Source of the DNA: Bradyrhizobium jicamae
Lineage (GTDB): Bacteria; Pseudomonadota; Alphaproteobacteria; Rhizobiales; Xanthobacteraceae
DNA length: 64,000 bases
Direction of reading: 5' to 3'
NCBI RefSeq assembly: GCF_018130215.1
Contig: NZ_JAFCKQ010000006.1
Span: forward strand, 1-64,000
Part shown: positions 1 through 10,000 of the stretch, piece by piece
How positions within the stretch are numbered: the first letter of the stretch is position 1
How the letters are laid out: every line of letters starts with the position of its first letter
Program-made: the position numbers and the translations under genes
The notes under the pieces: generated by a model
Told to the model about the DNA's origin: nothing
The model's input: the letters and a program-made list of their open reading frames with translations, nothing else
The model's database searches: none

Positions 1-113
1 GGCCGGCGGTTGCCGCCGCAACCACCCTGTTCGTCGTCCCGATCGTCATGTTCACCGTGCTGCTACGCAAGCATCTGCTGCGCGGCATCACATTCGGAGC
101 TGTCCGCAAATGA
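1..113 (+). CDS. ABC transporter permease, C-terminal end only
   Basis: The window opens inside this gene; the reading frame begins at base 3 and stops with TGA at 111-113. The visible 36 residues hold a hydrophobic segment (LFVVPIVMFTVLL) followed by a basic tail with HLLRGITFGAVRK. That ending is typical of the MalG-type permeases of carbohydrate ABC importers, which finish with a short cytoplasmic tail after the last membrane helix. The stop codon overlaps the next start codon (ATGA at 110-113), so the gene is translationally coupled to the small membrane protein and the two ATPases downstream. The substrate-binding protein and the second permease must lie to the left of the window. Permease identity is likely; the substrate is inferred only from the neighbouring dihydroxyacetone kinase genes. 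Confidence 0.75.
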   Translation, partial: PAVAAATTLFVVPIVMFTVLLRKHLLRGITFGAVRK

Positions 114-307
114 CCGACGTATCAATCCCCAGTGGGCTATCACGCTGGTTCCGTCGCGGCCGCTGGGAGGCGGTTGCCATGACCCTGATCGGGGGCGGCA
201 TCGTCATGCTGGTGCAGCCCTGGTCCATCGATCTGTACAGCTATTCCTTCGTCACGATTTTAGGCGGCACGCTGGGCTACACCGTCGTTAGCCATTTTCC
301 GGAGTAG
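110..307 (+). CDS. Small membrane protein of the polyol/triose ABC operon
   Basis: A 65-residue protein whose start overlaps the permease stop (ATGA). A basic amphipathic N-terminus (WFRRGRW) precedes two hydrophobic stretches, roughly residues 21-35 and 43-58, separated by WSIDLYSYS, so it should span the inner membrane once or twice. It lies between a permease gene and two tandem ATPase genes. Glycerol-type ABC operons of rhizobia (glpSTPQUV) also carry two ATPases and a small membrane protein of unknown role, GlpU. This one is shorter than usual GlpU and I cannot claim homology from the sequence alone. Position and coupling make it a real gene; its function is unknown, perhaps a stabiliser of the transporter. 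Confidence 0.65.
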   Translation: MTDVSIPSGLSRWFRRGRWEAVAMTLIGGGIVMLVQPWSIDLYSYSFVTILGGTLGYTVVSHFPE

Positions 308-313
308 CGGTCG

Positions 314-1403
314 ATGGCACAGATTCGCGTTGAAAACCTGCGGAAATCCTTCGACCAGTTTACAGCTGTCCAGGGCTCCAACTTCACCATCCCCGATGGT
401 GCCTTTTTTGCGCTGCTGGGTCCGTCCGGCTGCGGCAAGACCACGACCTTGCGCATGATCGCCGGTCTCGAATTGCCGACCGAGGGCAAGATCCTGCTCG
501 ACGACGAGGACGTCACCTTTCGCCGTGCCGCCGCGCGCGACATCGCCTTCGTGTTTCAGCTCTTTGCGCTCTACCCCCATTTCAATGTCGCAGAGAACAT
601 CGCTTTCCCGCTGAAGTGCCAGGGCATGAGCCGACGGGAAATTGGCGAGCGGGTGCAGGAGACGGCCCGGATGTTGCGGATCGAGCACTTGCTGTCGAGC
701 AAGACCTCGAAGCTCTCGGGTGGCGACCGCCAACGCGTCGCGCTTGGACGCGCCATGGTGCGGCGGCCGAAGGCTTTCCTGATGGACGAGCCACTCGGGG
801 CGCTCGACGCCGAGTTTCGTCATCTGATGTGCGGCGAGCTGCGCGACCTGCATGATCGCATCAAGGCGACCACGGTCTACGTCACCCACGACCAGCTCGA
901 GGCGATGTCGATGGCCGACCAGATCGCGATCATGAACAGGGGCCGCGTCGAGCAGATCGGCGCGCCGCAGGAGGTCTATGACCGGCCCGCCAGCATGTTC
1001 GTCGCTGATTTCATCGGCTCGCCTTCGATGAACTTCCTGCGCTTTGAGGGCGGTCTGCGATCCGGCGATCGTGCAATTCGACTCGAGGACGCGAATGTTG
1101 CGGTACCCGAGGTTCGCGAGGATCGCGCAAGTGGGCCGCTCGTGCTGGGGGTGCGTCCGGAGCACGTTCGCTTTTCCGACGGTGCACAGGTGCGCGGAAA
1201 AGTGTTCGGCGCGGAATATCTCGGCACCACCCAGATTGTCACGGTCGACACGGCGCATGGGCGGGTGGCGGCACGATTGCCGTCCGCTGCAACTGTGCGG
1301 ATCGGCGAGGCGGTCGGCCTTGAGTTCCAGTCCGAAAGGCTGACGCTGTTCGATGCGGGCAGTGGACTGGCGATACGCAGCGCAAACGAAGGGACCGTCC
1401 GTC

Positions 1404-1411
<8 letters not shown>
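314..1411 (+). CDS. ABC transporter ATP-binding protein, MalK/GlpS type
   Basis: A 365-residue ATPase of a carbohydrate-type importer. The N-terminal nucleotide-binding domain shows Walker A GPSGCGKTT at residues 36-44, a Q-loop in FVFQLFALYPH, the signature as LSGGD rather than LSGGQ, Walker B AFLMDEP and the H-loop in YVTHDQ. A C-terminal TOBE-like regulatory region follows from about residue 240, with LGVRPEHV. The D-loop reads GALDAEF, a little unusual against the common SNLDAKL. The gene follows the small membrane protein by 6 nt and overlaps the next ATPase by 8 nt. Two consecutive, different MalK-type ATPases are the arrangement of the rhizobial glycerol importer GlpST, which fits the dihydroxyacetone kinase genes downstream. 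Substrate assignment to glycerol or a related polyol/triose is inference. Confidence 0.9.
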
Positions 1412-2426
<1,015 letters not shown>

Positions 2427-2439
2427 AGAGGATAGTTCG

Positions 2440-3063
2440 ATGTCGCTGCATCCCGAGACATTCAAGACGTTGCTGAGGTCTGCTGCAGAGCAGGTCATCG
2501 CCAGCGCGCCGGAGCTGACGAGCCTGGATCAGGCGATCGGTGACGGCGACCACGGGACCAACATGAAGCGTGGCTTCGAAGCCGTGCTCGGCAAGCTCGA
2601 TGCCATCTCGGCGCAGCCGCTCGACGCGGCGCTGAAGATGATCGGCAAGACCTTGGTGATGACCGTCGGTGGCGCATCCGGTCCGCTCTATGGCAGCTTC
2701 TTTCTCGCGGCCGGCGAGGCAGCGTCTCACCATGGGCAATTGCCGCACGATCTTGCTGACATCTTCGACAGCGGCGTAAGCGCCGTGAGCGCGCGAGGCC
2801 GGTCGCGGGCCGGAGAGAAGACGATGCTCGATGTGCTGATCCCGGTGCTGGAGACTTTGAGGACGGCAGCGGGCCAGGCCGATCTGATCGATCGGGTACG
2901 CGCGATCGCCGCAGAGGCTGCCGAGCGGACCGCGCCGATGCGGGCGACCAAGGGTCGGGCCTCATTCCTCGGTGAGCGCAGCGTTGGACATGTCGATCCA
3001 GGCGCGCGGTCGAGCTGCGTGCTGGTACAGGCGGTATGTGCGGGCCTGGAGGGACAACAATGA
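2440..3063 (+). CDS. dhaL: Dihydroxyacetone kinase ADP-binding subunit DhaL
   Basis: A 207-residue protein. DhaL keeps a permanently bound ADP that is rephosphorylated by DhaM and passes the phosphate to dihydroxyacetone held on DhaK. The Mg-binding aspartates are visible at residues 30, 35 and 37 in SLDQAIGDGDHGTNM, the same numbers as in the E. coli protein, and the nucleotide loop GGASGPLYGSFF follows. A GAGAGGA Shine-Dalgarno sequence precedes the ATG. The stop overlaps the dhaM start (ATGA), so the two are coupled. Cytoplasmic. The gene order L-M-HPr-EI-x-K puts dhaK last, split from dhaL by the PTS genes. Confidence 0.95.
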   Translation: MSLHPETFKTLLRSAAEQVIASAPELTSLDQAIGDGDHGTNMKRGFEAVLGKLDAISAQPLDAALKMIGKTLVMTVGGASGPLYGSFFLAAGEAASHHGQLPHDLADIFDSGVSAVSARGRSRAGEKTMLDVLIPVLETLRTAAGQADLIDRVRAIAAEAAERTAPMRATKGRASFLGERSVGHVDPGARSSCVLVQAVCAGLEGQQ

Positions 3064-3452
3064 CCGATACGGTTGGAATCGTGATCGTCTCGCATTCGGC
3101 TGACATCGCCAAGGGGACTGCCGACATGGTGCGGCAGATGGTCGGCAGCGAGGTCGAGGTTGCTTTCTGCGGCGGCAATTCTGATGGCGGACTCGGCACC
3201 AACGTGCCGCTGATCATCGACGCGATCAACAGCGTCTGGTCCTCAAAGGGCGTCGCTATTCTGGTCGATCTCGGCGGCGCCGAGACGAACAGCGAGATGG
3301 CGGTCGAGATGCTCGAGCCTGAAAGGCAGGATCTCGTCGTTGTCTGCAACGCGCCCATCGTGGAAGGCGCAGTGATGGCGGCGACCGAGGCGGCGGGCGG
3401 AAGCTCGCTCGCACAGGTGAAGGCCGTGGCCGAGGAACTCTCCGCCGGCTGA
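3060..3452 (+). CDS. dhaM: Phosphotransfer subunit DhaM (EIIA-like), single-domain form
   Basis: A 130-residue protein of the EIIA-mannose fold that carries phosphate from HPr to the ADP on DhaL. The phosphorylated histidine should be His12 in IVIVSHSADIA. The gene-terminal region AGGSSLAQVKAVAEEL is typical of the family. I start it at the ATG overlapping the dhaL stop, not at the in-frame ATG 24 nt upstream inside dhaL. In E. coli DhaM is a fusion of EIIA, HPr and a truncated EI; here the three functions are separate consecutive genes. The presence of DhaM instead of an ATP-binding DhaKL fusion means that kinase activity depends on PEP. Confidence 0.93.
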   Translation: MTDTVGIVIVSHSADIAKGTADMVRQMVGSEVEVAFCGGNSDGGLGTNVPLIIDAINSVWSSKGVAILVDLGGAETNSEMAVEMLEPERQDLVVVCNAPIVEGAVMAATEAAGGSSLAQVKAVAEELSAG

Positions 3453-3476
3453 CGTTCGACGAAGGTGTGATGGAAA

Positions 3477-3791
3477 ATGACTATGCTGGAAACTTCTCAA
3501 GCTGACGAACAGACATTCGCAGGCAGCGTGCGCTTGGTGCATGCCGTGGGCATGCACGCGCGTCCCGCAGTCAAGTTGACAAAGTTGGCCAAGAAGTTCC
3601 AGGCCCAGGTTTCGGTGCGTGTGGCGGATGCGCCCGAATGGATCAACGCCAAGAGCGTTGCCAAGATCATGGCGATGCGTGCGGCGCACGGCAGCACGAT
3701 CGAAATCAAGGCATCGGGCAGTGACGCCGAGGCGGCCGTCGCGGCGCTGGTCGATCTGATCGCGACCGATTTTCCGGACGGGAATTCGTAA
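3477..3791 (+). CDS. HPr-family phosphocarrier of the dihydroxyacetone PTS
   Basis: A 104-residue HPr with a 15-residue N-terminal extension. The active histidine is His27 in VGMHARPAVKL, and the second conserved region, INAKSVAKIMAM, holds the serine that in some bacteria is regulated by HPr kinase. It receives phosphate from the enzyme I encoded next, only 1 nt downstream, and passes it to DhaM. Because it sits between dhaM and the EI gene, it is probably dedicated to this chain rather than to the general nitrogen PTS, though cross-talk cannot be excluded. Two ATG codons (3477 and 3483) are possible starts. Confidence 0.9.
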   Translation: MTMLETSQADEQTFAGSVRLVHAVGMHARPAVKLTKLAKKFQAQVSVRVADAPEWINAKSVAKIMAMRAAHGSTIEIKASGSDAEAAVAALVDLIATDFPDGNS

Positions 3792-3792
3792 C

Positions 3793-5412
3793 ATGCGGAA
3801 CGGCATTGCAGGATCGTCCTACCGCGGCAGGACTGCTTCAATCGGATTCGCTCATGGACCGTTTGTCCGTGTCGATCAGCTTGCCAGCACCGACCGGGTG
3901 GCCGGCAGCCTGGTGGACGAAGCGCTGGCTCTGCGAAGCGCCGTCGACACAGCCAGCCGGCAGATCGCAGACCTTGCCGCGATCGCCGGAGGAGAGGCCG
4001 CGCAAATTCTGGAATTTCAAGTCGCGCTCCTTGAGGACGAAGACTTCATAGCCGCGATCTTTGCTTCGATCGGCGAAGGGGCACGGGCGGACGCGGCGTG
4101 GCGTTCGGCGCTCGACGAGCAAATCACGGACTATAGCTCTGCGCCGGATGAATACTTGAGAGCTCGTTCGTCGGATCTGGCCGACCTTCGCGATCGTGTG
4201 ATCCGGGCCCTGCAAGGCGACCAATGCGCGACCCTGGGAATACCCAGTGGAGCCGTGGTCTGCGCGGACGACCTTCCGCCTTCTCAATTTCTCGAGATCG
4301 ACTGGTCGGGTGGAGGCGGACTTGCTCTTTTGCGCGGCAGTCCCACCAGCCATGTTGCGATGCTGGCCCGGGCGCGTGGGGTTCCGATGGTTGTGCAACT
4401 GGGGACTTTCCCCGCAACCGGCTCGACAGCGCTGCTCGATGGCGAGGGCGCAACGCTCGAGCTTGATCCCAGTGCCGAGCAGATCGGCTTGTTTGAGGCC
4501 CGGCGCGAGGTCCACCGCAAGAGCCGAGCCGCTGCCCGGGCGATTCTTCGCCGTCCCGCAGCGTCCTGGCGTGGTGAACGGATCAAGCTTTTCATCAATA
4601 TTCAGCATGTCGGCGATCTCGATCACGCAGACGCGCAATTCGCCGATGGCGTCGGCCTGATGCGTACCGAGTTCTTGCTGACGGACGACGGAGGCCTGCC
4701 CGACGAGGAAACGCAGTTTCAGGCCTATGATGCCGTTCTTCGTTGGGCCGGACAACGTCCGGTGACCATTCGTACCTTTGATGCCGGCGGTGACAAGCCG
4801 GTATTGGGGTTCACGCATGACGGAGAAGCTAACCCGTTTCTCGGAGTCCGGGGCCTGCGTCTCTGTTTGGCCCAACCTGAGATTTTTGCCGTTCAGCTGC
4901 GTGCTCTTGCCAGGGCTGCGGTACGCGGCAATCTCAAGGTGATGTTCCCGATGGTCACGTCGGCCGAGGAGCTCGAAGCAGGACGCAAGCTGTTCGCCCA
5001 TGTCGTAGCCGAATTGCAGGCTAACGGCATCGCGGCAGCACTCCCTGAACTTGGGATCATGGTCGAGGTGCCAGCTGCCGCGCTCGCAATCGCGAATTTC
5101 AAGGCCTCGTTCTTCTCGATCGGCTCGAATGATCTTGCACAATACGTCCTTGCGTGTGATCGATCGAACGGGGCGCTTGCCAATCTGTTGGACCCGCTGC
5201 ATCCCGCGGTCATCGAATTGATCAAACGGACGGCCGAGCACGGCCGGCTCACTGGAACCAGCGTGAGTCTGTGTGGTGACATGGCGGGCGATCCGCGCTG
5301 CACGTCCACACTGCTGGAATGCGGTTTGCGAGAATTGTCAGTGAATGCATCGACACTCGCTCCGATCAAGCAAGCCGTCGATCGTTTGAGCGGCGGAGGA
5401 ACTCATGGCTGA
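3793..5412 (+). CDS. ptsI: PEP-protein phosphotransferase (enzyme I)
   Basis: A 539-residue enzyme I, somewhat shorter than the usual 570-575. The N-terminal phosphohistidine domain has His187 in RGSPTSHVAMLARARGVP, the EI active-site motif. The PEP-binding barrel follows, with GVGLMRTEFL, GGDKPVLGF, NPFLGVRGLRLCL, SIGSNDLAQY and the C-terminal catalytic cysteine loop SLCGDMAGD. It autophosphorylates from PEP and phosphorylates HPr. It overlaps the following 140-aa gene by 8 nt. There is no GAF domain, so it is not the PtsP enzyme of the nitrogen PTS. It most likely drives only the DHA kinase relay. Confidence 0.93.
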   Translation: MRNGIAGSSYRGRTASIGFAHGPFVRVDQLASTDRVAGSLVDEALALRSAVDTASRQIADLAAIAGGEAAQILEFQVALLEDEDFIAAIFASIGEGARADAAWRSALDEQITDYSSAPDEYLRARSSDLADLRDRVIRALQGDQCATLGIPSGAVVCADDLPPSQFLEIDWSGGGGLALLRGSPTSHVAMLARARGVPMVVQLGTFPATGSTALLDGEGATLELDPSAEQIGLFEARREVHRKSRAAARAILRRPAASWRGERIKLFINIQHVGDLDHADAQFADGVGLMRTEFLLTDDGGLPDEETQFQAYDAVLRWAGQRPVTIRTFDAGGDKPVLGFTHDGEANPFLGVRGLRLCLAQPEIFAVQLRALARAAVRGNLKVMFPMVTSAEELEAGRKLFAHVVAELQANGIAAALPELGIMVEVPAAALAIANFKASFFSIGSNDLAQYVLACDRSNGALANLLDPLHPAVIELIKRTAEHGRLTGTSVSLCGDMAGDPRCTSTLLECGLRELSVNASTLAPIKQAVDRLSGGGTHG

Positions 5413-5827
5413 TGCGGCGACGGACGAGGAGGCGGATGCCGGCGCGGTCGCCATTTACAAACGCATCTTCAAGGAAGTGTTGGACAGGCGTCCCTCGGGG
5501 ATGCGATTGCGGCTTGCCCACGCGATGGGAAAGAATCGCAGTTTTGTCAGCCAGATCTCCAATCCGACCTATCCGGTTCCGATACCGGTGCAGCACCTCA
5601 ACACGATCTTCGACGTCTGCCATTTTTCTCCCCAAGCCAAGGCAGCCTTCCTCCGCGCTTACGCGCGCGCTCATCCGCGCCGGACCAGCAGGCTCACGGA
5701 AGGGCCTCATGAGCGAACCCTGACGCTTCACCTGCCCGATCTCGGCAGCACAAAGCGAAATGGTCAACTTGACGCGCTGTTTCAGGAGTTCGCACGGCGC
5801 CTGATCGTCCTCGTGCAAGACAAGTAA
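5405..5827 (+). CDS. Conserved-looking 140-aa protein with an HTH-like segment
   Basis: I do not recognise a named family. The 140-residue protein overlaps the EI gene by 8 nt and ends 12 nt before dhaK, so it is an integral member of the operon. Residues about 37-75 (MRLRLAHAMGKNRSFVSQIS, then a P-rich turn and HLNTIFDVCHFSP) look like an Xre-type helix-turn-helix in which the second helix contains NRSFVSQI. The C-terminal 45 residues include LTLHLPDLG and a helical end. A regulatory or DNA-binding role within the dihydroxyacetone operon is plausible but is inference; an adaptor of the kinase complex is an alternative. Confidence 0.6.
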   Translation: MADAATDEEADAGAVAIYKRIFKEVLDRRPSGMRLRLAHAMGKNRSFVSQISNPTYPVPIPVQHLNTIFDVCHFSPQAKAAFLRAYARAHPRRTSRLTEGPHERTLTLHLPDLGSTKRNGQLDALFQEFARRLIVLVQDK

Positions 5828-5839
5828 GTTCGATTGGAT

Positions 5840-6832
5840 ATGGCGAAGATGAAGAAGCTCATAAATTCGGTTGAGACGGTGCTCCAGGAAAGTCTGGACG
5901 GTCTCGCGGCAGCCCACGCCGACATCGTGGCGCTCGGTCCAGAGCGGAAGTTTGTTCATCGCCGCGAGCTCAACCGGAACAAGGTTGCGCTCGTGTCGGG
6001 CGGTGGCAGCGGCCATGAACCGTTGCATACCGGCTTTGTCGGTTACGGCATGCTCGATGCTGCCTGTCCCGGACAGGTGTTCACCTCGCCGACGCCGGAC
6101 CAGATCGTCGAGGCGGCACAAGCGATCGCGGGAGACGCCGGCGTTCTTTTTATCGTCAAGAACTATGCCGGCGACCGAATGAATTTCGAGATGGCCGCCG
6201 AGATCGCGGAATGTCGGACGGCCACCGTGATCACCGATGACGACGTCGCCGTGGAAAGCTCTACCCATAGCATTGGGCGCCGTGGCGTGGCAGGCACGCT
6301 GATCGTCGAAAAGATCGTCGGCGCCGCGGCCGAGAAGGGGGCCGATCTCGCCGCCTGCGTCGCGCTCGGCGAGCGGGTCAATGCGCGGACGCGTTCGATG
6401 GGTGTGGCGCTGACGAGCTGCACCGTCCCGGCCGCGGGCACGCCGACGTTTACGCTCGGTGAGGACGAGATGGAGATGGGCGTCGGTATCCACGGCGAGC
6501 CGGGACGCCGCCGTGTCAAGCGCGCGGAGGCAGATGCGATCGCAGCCGAGATGATCACCGCCATCGCGGACGATCTTGCCGCGCGCGCAGGCTCCCAGGC
6601 CTTGTTGCTGGTCAATGGCTTCGGCGGCACGCCCACGATCGAACTCTATCTGATGTACAACGCTGCGCGGAGAATGCTCGAGGGGCGCGGCGTACGCATC
6701 GCCCGCTCGCTGGTCGGCAGCTACGTGACTTCGCTCGACATGGCCGGCTGCTCGATCACCGTCAGCTTGCTGGATGCGGAGACCGCCGCGCTCTGGGATC
6801 ATCCCGTGCACACCGCCGCGCTCAGATGGTGA
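5840..6832 (+). CDS. dhaK: Dihydroxyacetone kinase substrate-binding subunit DhaK
   Basis: A 330-residue subunit that binds dihydroxyacetone covalently through a histidine. The glycine-rich loop GGGSGHEPLHTGFVG, the ITDDDVAV segment, GRRGVAGTLIVEKIVGAAAE and GVGIHGEPG are all present. Counting from ATG 5840 the hemiaminal histidine is His218, the same number as in E. coli. The frame is also open from a TTG at 5834, and a third candidate, ATG 5849, would begin MKKLINSV exactly as E. coli DhaK does. No start has a strong Shine-Dalgarno sequence, so the N-terminus is uncertain by a few residues. It is the last gene before the terminator. Together with DhaL, DhaM, HPr and EI it makes dihydroxyacetone phosphate from PEP. 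Confidence 0.94.
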   Translation: MAKMKKLINSVETVLQESLDGLAAAHADIVALGPERKFVHRRELNRNKVALVSGGGSGHEPLHTGFVGYGMLDAACPGQVFTSPTPDQIVEAAQAIAGDAGVLFIVKNYAGDRMNFEMAAEIAECRTATVITDDDVAVESSTHSIGRRGVAGTLIVEKIVGAAAEKGADLAACVALGERVNARTRSMGVALTSCTVPAAGTPTFTLGEDEMEMGVGIHGEPGRRRVKRAEADAIAAEMITAIADDLAARAGSQALLLVNGFGGTPTIELYLMYNAARRMLEGRGVRIARSLVGSYVTSLDMAGCSITVSLLDAETAALWDHPVHTAALRW

Positions 6833-6942
6833 GCATCGGTTCCCTTCTCGATGTTTTATTGGATTCCGCGCGAGCGGAGCACAGGCCTGGGTGTGAATCC
6901 ACTCATGCACCGGGATCTCCCGGTTTTCCTCCCTGAAGCCTT

Positions 6943-6968
6943 GCCGTGCCCTCGGGCACGGCTTTTTT
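6943..6968 (+). terminator. Rho-independent terminator after dhaK
   Basis: An 8-bp perfect stem, GCCGTGCC (6943-6950) with GGCACGGC (6955-6962), a CTCG loop and then six T residues. A weaker hairpin, CCGGG/CCCGG with TTTT at 6910-6927, lies just before it. They close the ABC-dha-PTS operon and separate it from the pyruvate carboxylase gene. Confidence 0.88.
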
Positions 6969-7009
6969 CTATCAAGCCGGCGCGCACCGGGATGAGGCGG
7001 GAGTAAACG

Positions 7010-10000
7010 GTGAATTCGAAGACGCTCAACAGGCCGATACGGCGGCTCCTGGTCGCCAATCGTTCCGAGATTGCCATCCGGATATTTCGTGCGGCGACGG
7101 AGTTGGGGATCCGAACGTTCGCCGTCTACGCAAAGGAAGACAGGCTTTCGTTGCATCGCTTCAAGGCTGACGAGGCCTATCAGATCGGCAAGGGCAAGGG
7201 AGCATTGGAGGCATATCTCTCGATCGACGAGATCATCGGGATTGCCCGGGACCACCAGATTGACGCCATCCATCCGGGCTACGGCTTCCTCTCGGAGAGC
7301 CCGGAACTGGCGGAGGCATGCGAACGCGAAGGAATTGCGTTTGTCGGTCCCTCGCCACAAACGATGCGAACCCTCGGCAACAAGGTTGCCGCACGCAATC
7401 TCGCGATCTCCTGCAATGTTCCGGTGATGCCGGCGAGCGATCCCCTTCCGGACGACGCAGCGTCGATTGTCGCAGCGGCCGACGCGATCGGGTATCCGGT
7501 CATGATCAAGGCTTCATGGGGAGGCGGCGGCCGGGGCATGCGGCCCATCGAGAGCCCTGATCGTCTGGTCGACGCGGTGATGAGTGCACGACGAGAGGCA
7601 AAATCAGCCTTCGGCAAGGATGAGGTCTATCTCGAAAAGCTGGTGCGTCGCGCGCGGCATGTTGAAGTCCAGATTCTCGGTGACAAGCATGGCAACCAGG
7701 TGCATTTGTTCGAACGCGATTGTTCGATTCAGCGGCGTCATCAGAAACTGATCGAGCGGGCTCCTGCGCCCTATCTGGAGCCGACGACGCGCGAGGCATT
7801 GTGCCAATCGGCACTCAGGATTGCGCGCGCAACGGACTATGTCGGTGCGGGCACAGTCGAATTCCTGATGGATGCAGAGCGCGGTCAGTTCTACTTCATC
7901 GAGGTCAACCCCCGGATCCAGGTCGAGCACACGGTGACCGAATCCGTCTCGGGGCTCGACATCGTCAAGGCTCAGATCAGGATCGCCGGCGCCGGTCGCA
8001 TCGGTGACGTTGCTGAAACAGGCATCCCCGCTCAGTCAGAGATTCGTTTGTCGGGGCACGCTCTGCAGTGCCGGATAACGACCGAGGACCCGCAGAACAA
8101 CTTCATCCCCGACTATGGCCGGATTACCGCCTATCGGGGGGCGATGGGATTTGGCATCCGGATTGACGGCGGAACAGCCTATTCCGGCGCGGTCGTGACG
8201 CGGTTCTACGATCCCTTGCTGGAGAAGGTAACCGCATGGGCACCGACCTCGGACGAGGTCATCGACCGCATGGCACGGGCGCTGACCGAATATCGCATTC
8301 GGGGCGTGGCAACCAACCTGCCATTCCTGCACAACGTGATCACCCAACCGCAATTCCGCGCCAATGACTACACCACCCGGTTCATCGATGAGACGCCGGC
8401 TCTGTTCGATTTCAGTGAGCGCCAGGACCGTGCCACAAAACTTCTGAAGTGGATCGCGGACGTCACGGTCAACGGTCATCCGGACACCAAGGGACGGGCT
8501 CGACCGGCGACCAACGCGCTTATTCCGGAACCGCCCGGATTCGATGCCGCTCCAGTCGATGGAACGCGACAAATCTTCGAACGGCTGGGTCCGAAGGGTT
8601 TCGCAAGCTGGATGAAGGACCAGGCGCGCGTCCTCGTCACGGATACGACGATGCGCGATGCGCATCAGTCACTGCTTGCGACGCGCGTCAGGACCAGGGA
8701 CATCGTCGCGGTTGCTCCATCGTATGCGGAAGGCCTGCCGCAATTGCTGTCGATGGAGTGCTGGGGTGGCGCAACCTTCGACGTCGCCATGCGGTTCCTG
8801 TCGGAAGACCCGTGGGAACGGTTGAGGCTCATTCGTGAGAAAGTGCCGAATATCCTCACCCAAATGCTGCTTCGTGGCGCCAACGGCGTTGGCTACGCGA
8901 ATTATCCCGACAATGTGGTTCGCTACTTCGTCCAGCGGGCGGCGGAAGCCGGAATGGATATCTTCCGGATTTTCGACTGCCTGAACTGGGTCGAGAACAT
9001 GCGGGTATCGATCGACGCAGTGCTGGAATGCGGCAAGCTCGCCGAGGGGGCGATCTGCTATACCGGCGACATTCTCGATCCGTCACGTGCGAAGTATTCA
9101 CTGAAGTATTACACCGCCCTGGCAAGGGAGCTTGCAGCGACAGGTGTCCATGTCCTCGGGCTAAAGGACATGGCGGGTGTGCTGAAGCCGGAAGCGGCTC
9201 GCGTCCTGATCAAGGCGATCAAGGACGCAACCGACCTTCCGATCCATTTCCACACCCATGACACATCGGGCATCGCCGGGGCGACGATCCTGGCCGCGAT
9301 CGAAGCCGGCGTCGATGCCATCGACGCTTCGATGGATGCCATGAGCGGAACGACGTCGCAGCCTGCACTCGGTTCAATCGTCGAGGCGCTTGTGCGCGGC
9401 GCGCGCGACACCACGCTTGATCCCGACGCAATTCGTCGCATCAGCCTCTACTGGCAGGCGGTGAGGGCCCAATACGCGGCGTTCGAGAGCGACATGAGGG
9501 CCGGCGCTTCCGAAGTCTATCTGCACGAGATGCCGGGAGGACAATTCACCAACCTGAAGGAGCAGGCCAGGTCGCTGGGGCTTGAAGGGCGCTGGCACGA
9601 GGTGGCCAAGGCCTATCGCGCCGCCAACGACCTGTTTGGAGACATTGTCAAAGTGACCCCTTCCTCCAAGGTCGTCGGGGACATGGCATTGATGATGGTG
9701 TCCCAAGGACTGACGCCCGGAGATATCCTCGATCCGGCGCGCGAGATTGCATTTCCGGCCTCGGTCGTCGACATGCTGCGCGGGGATCTCGGTCAGCCTC
9801 CGGGCGGGTGGCCGAAGGCGCTGCAGGACAAGGCCGTGAAGGGCGAGGCGACGATCGACGCGCGTCCGGGCTCGCTGCTCGGGACTGCCGACTTGTCATC
9901 GCTTCGGCTGGAGGCGGCAAAGGCAAGCGGACGCGCAGTGGATGATCTCGAGTTTGCTGCCTATCTGATGTATCCGAAGGTCTTTGCCGAATTCAGTGCC

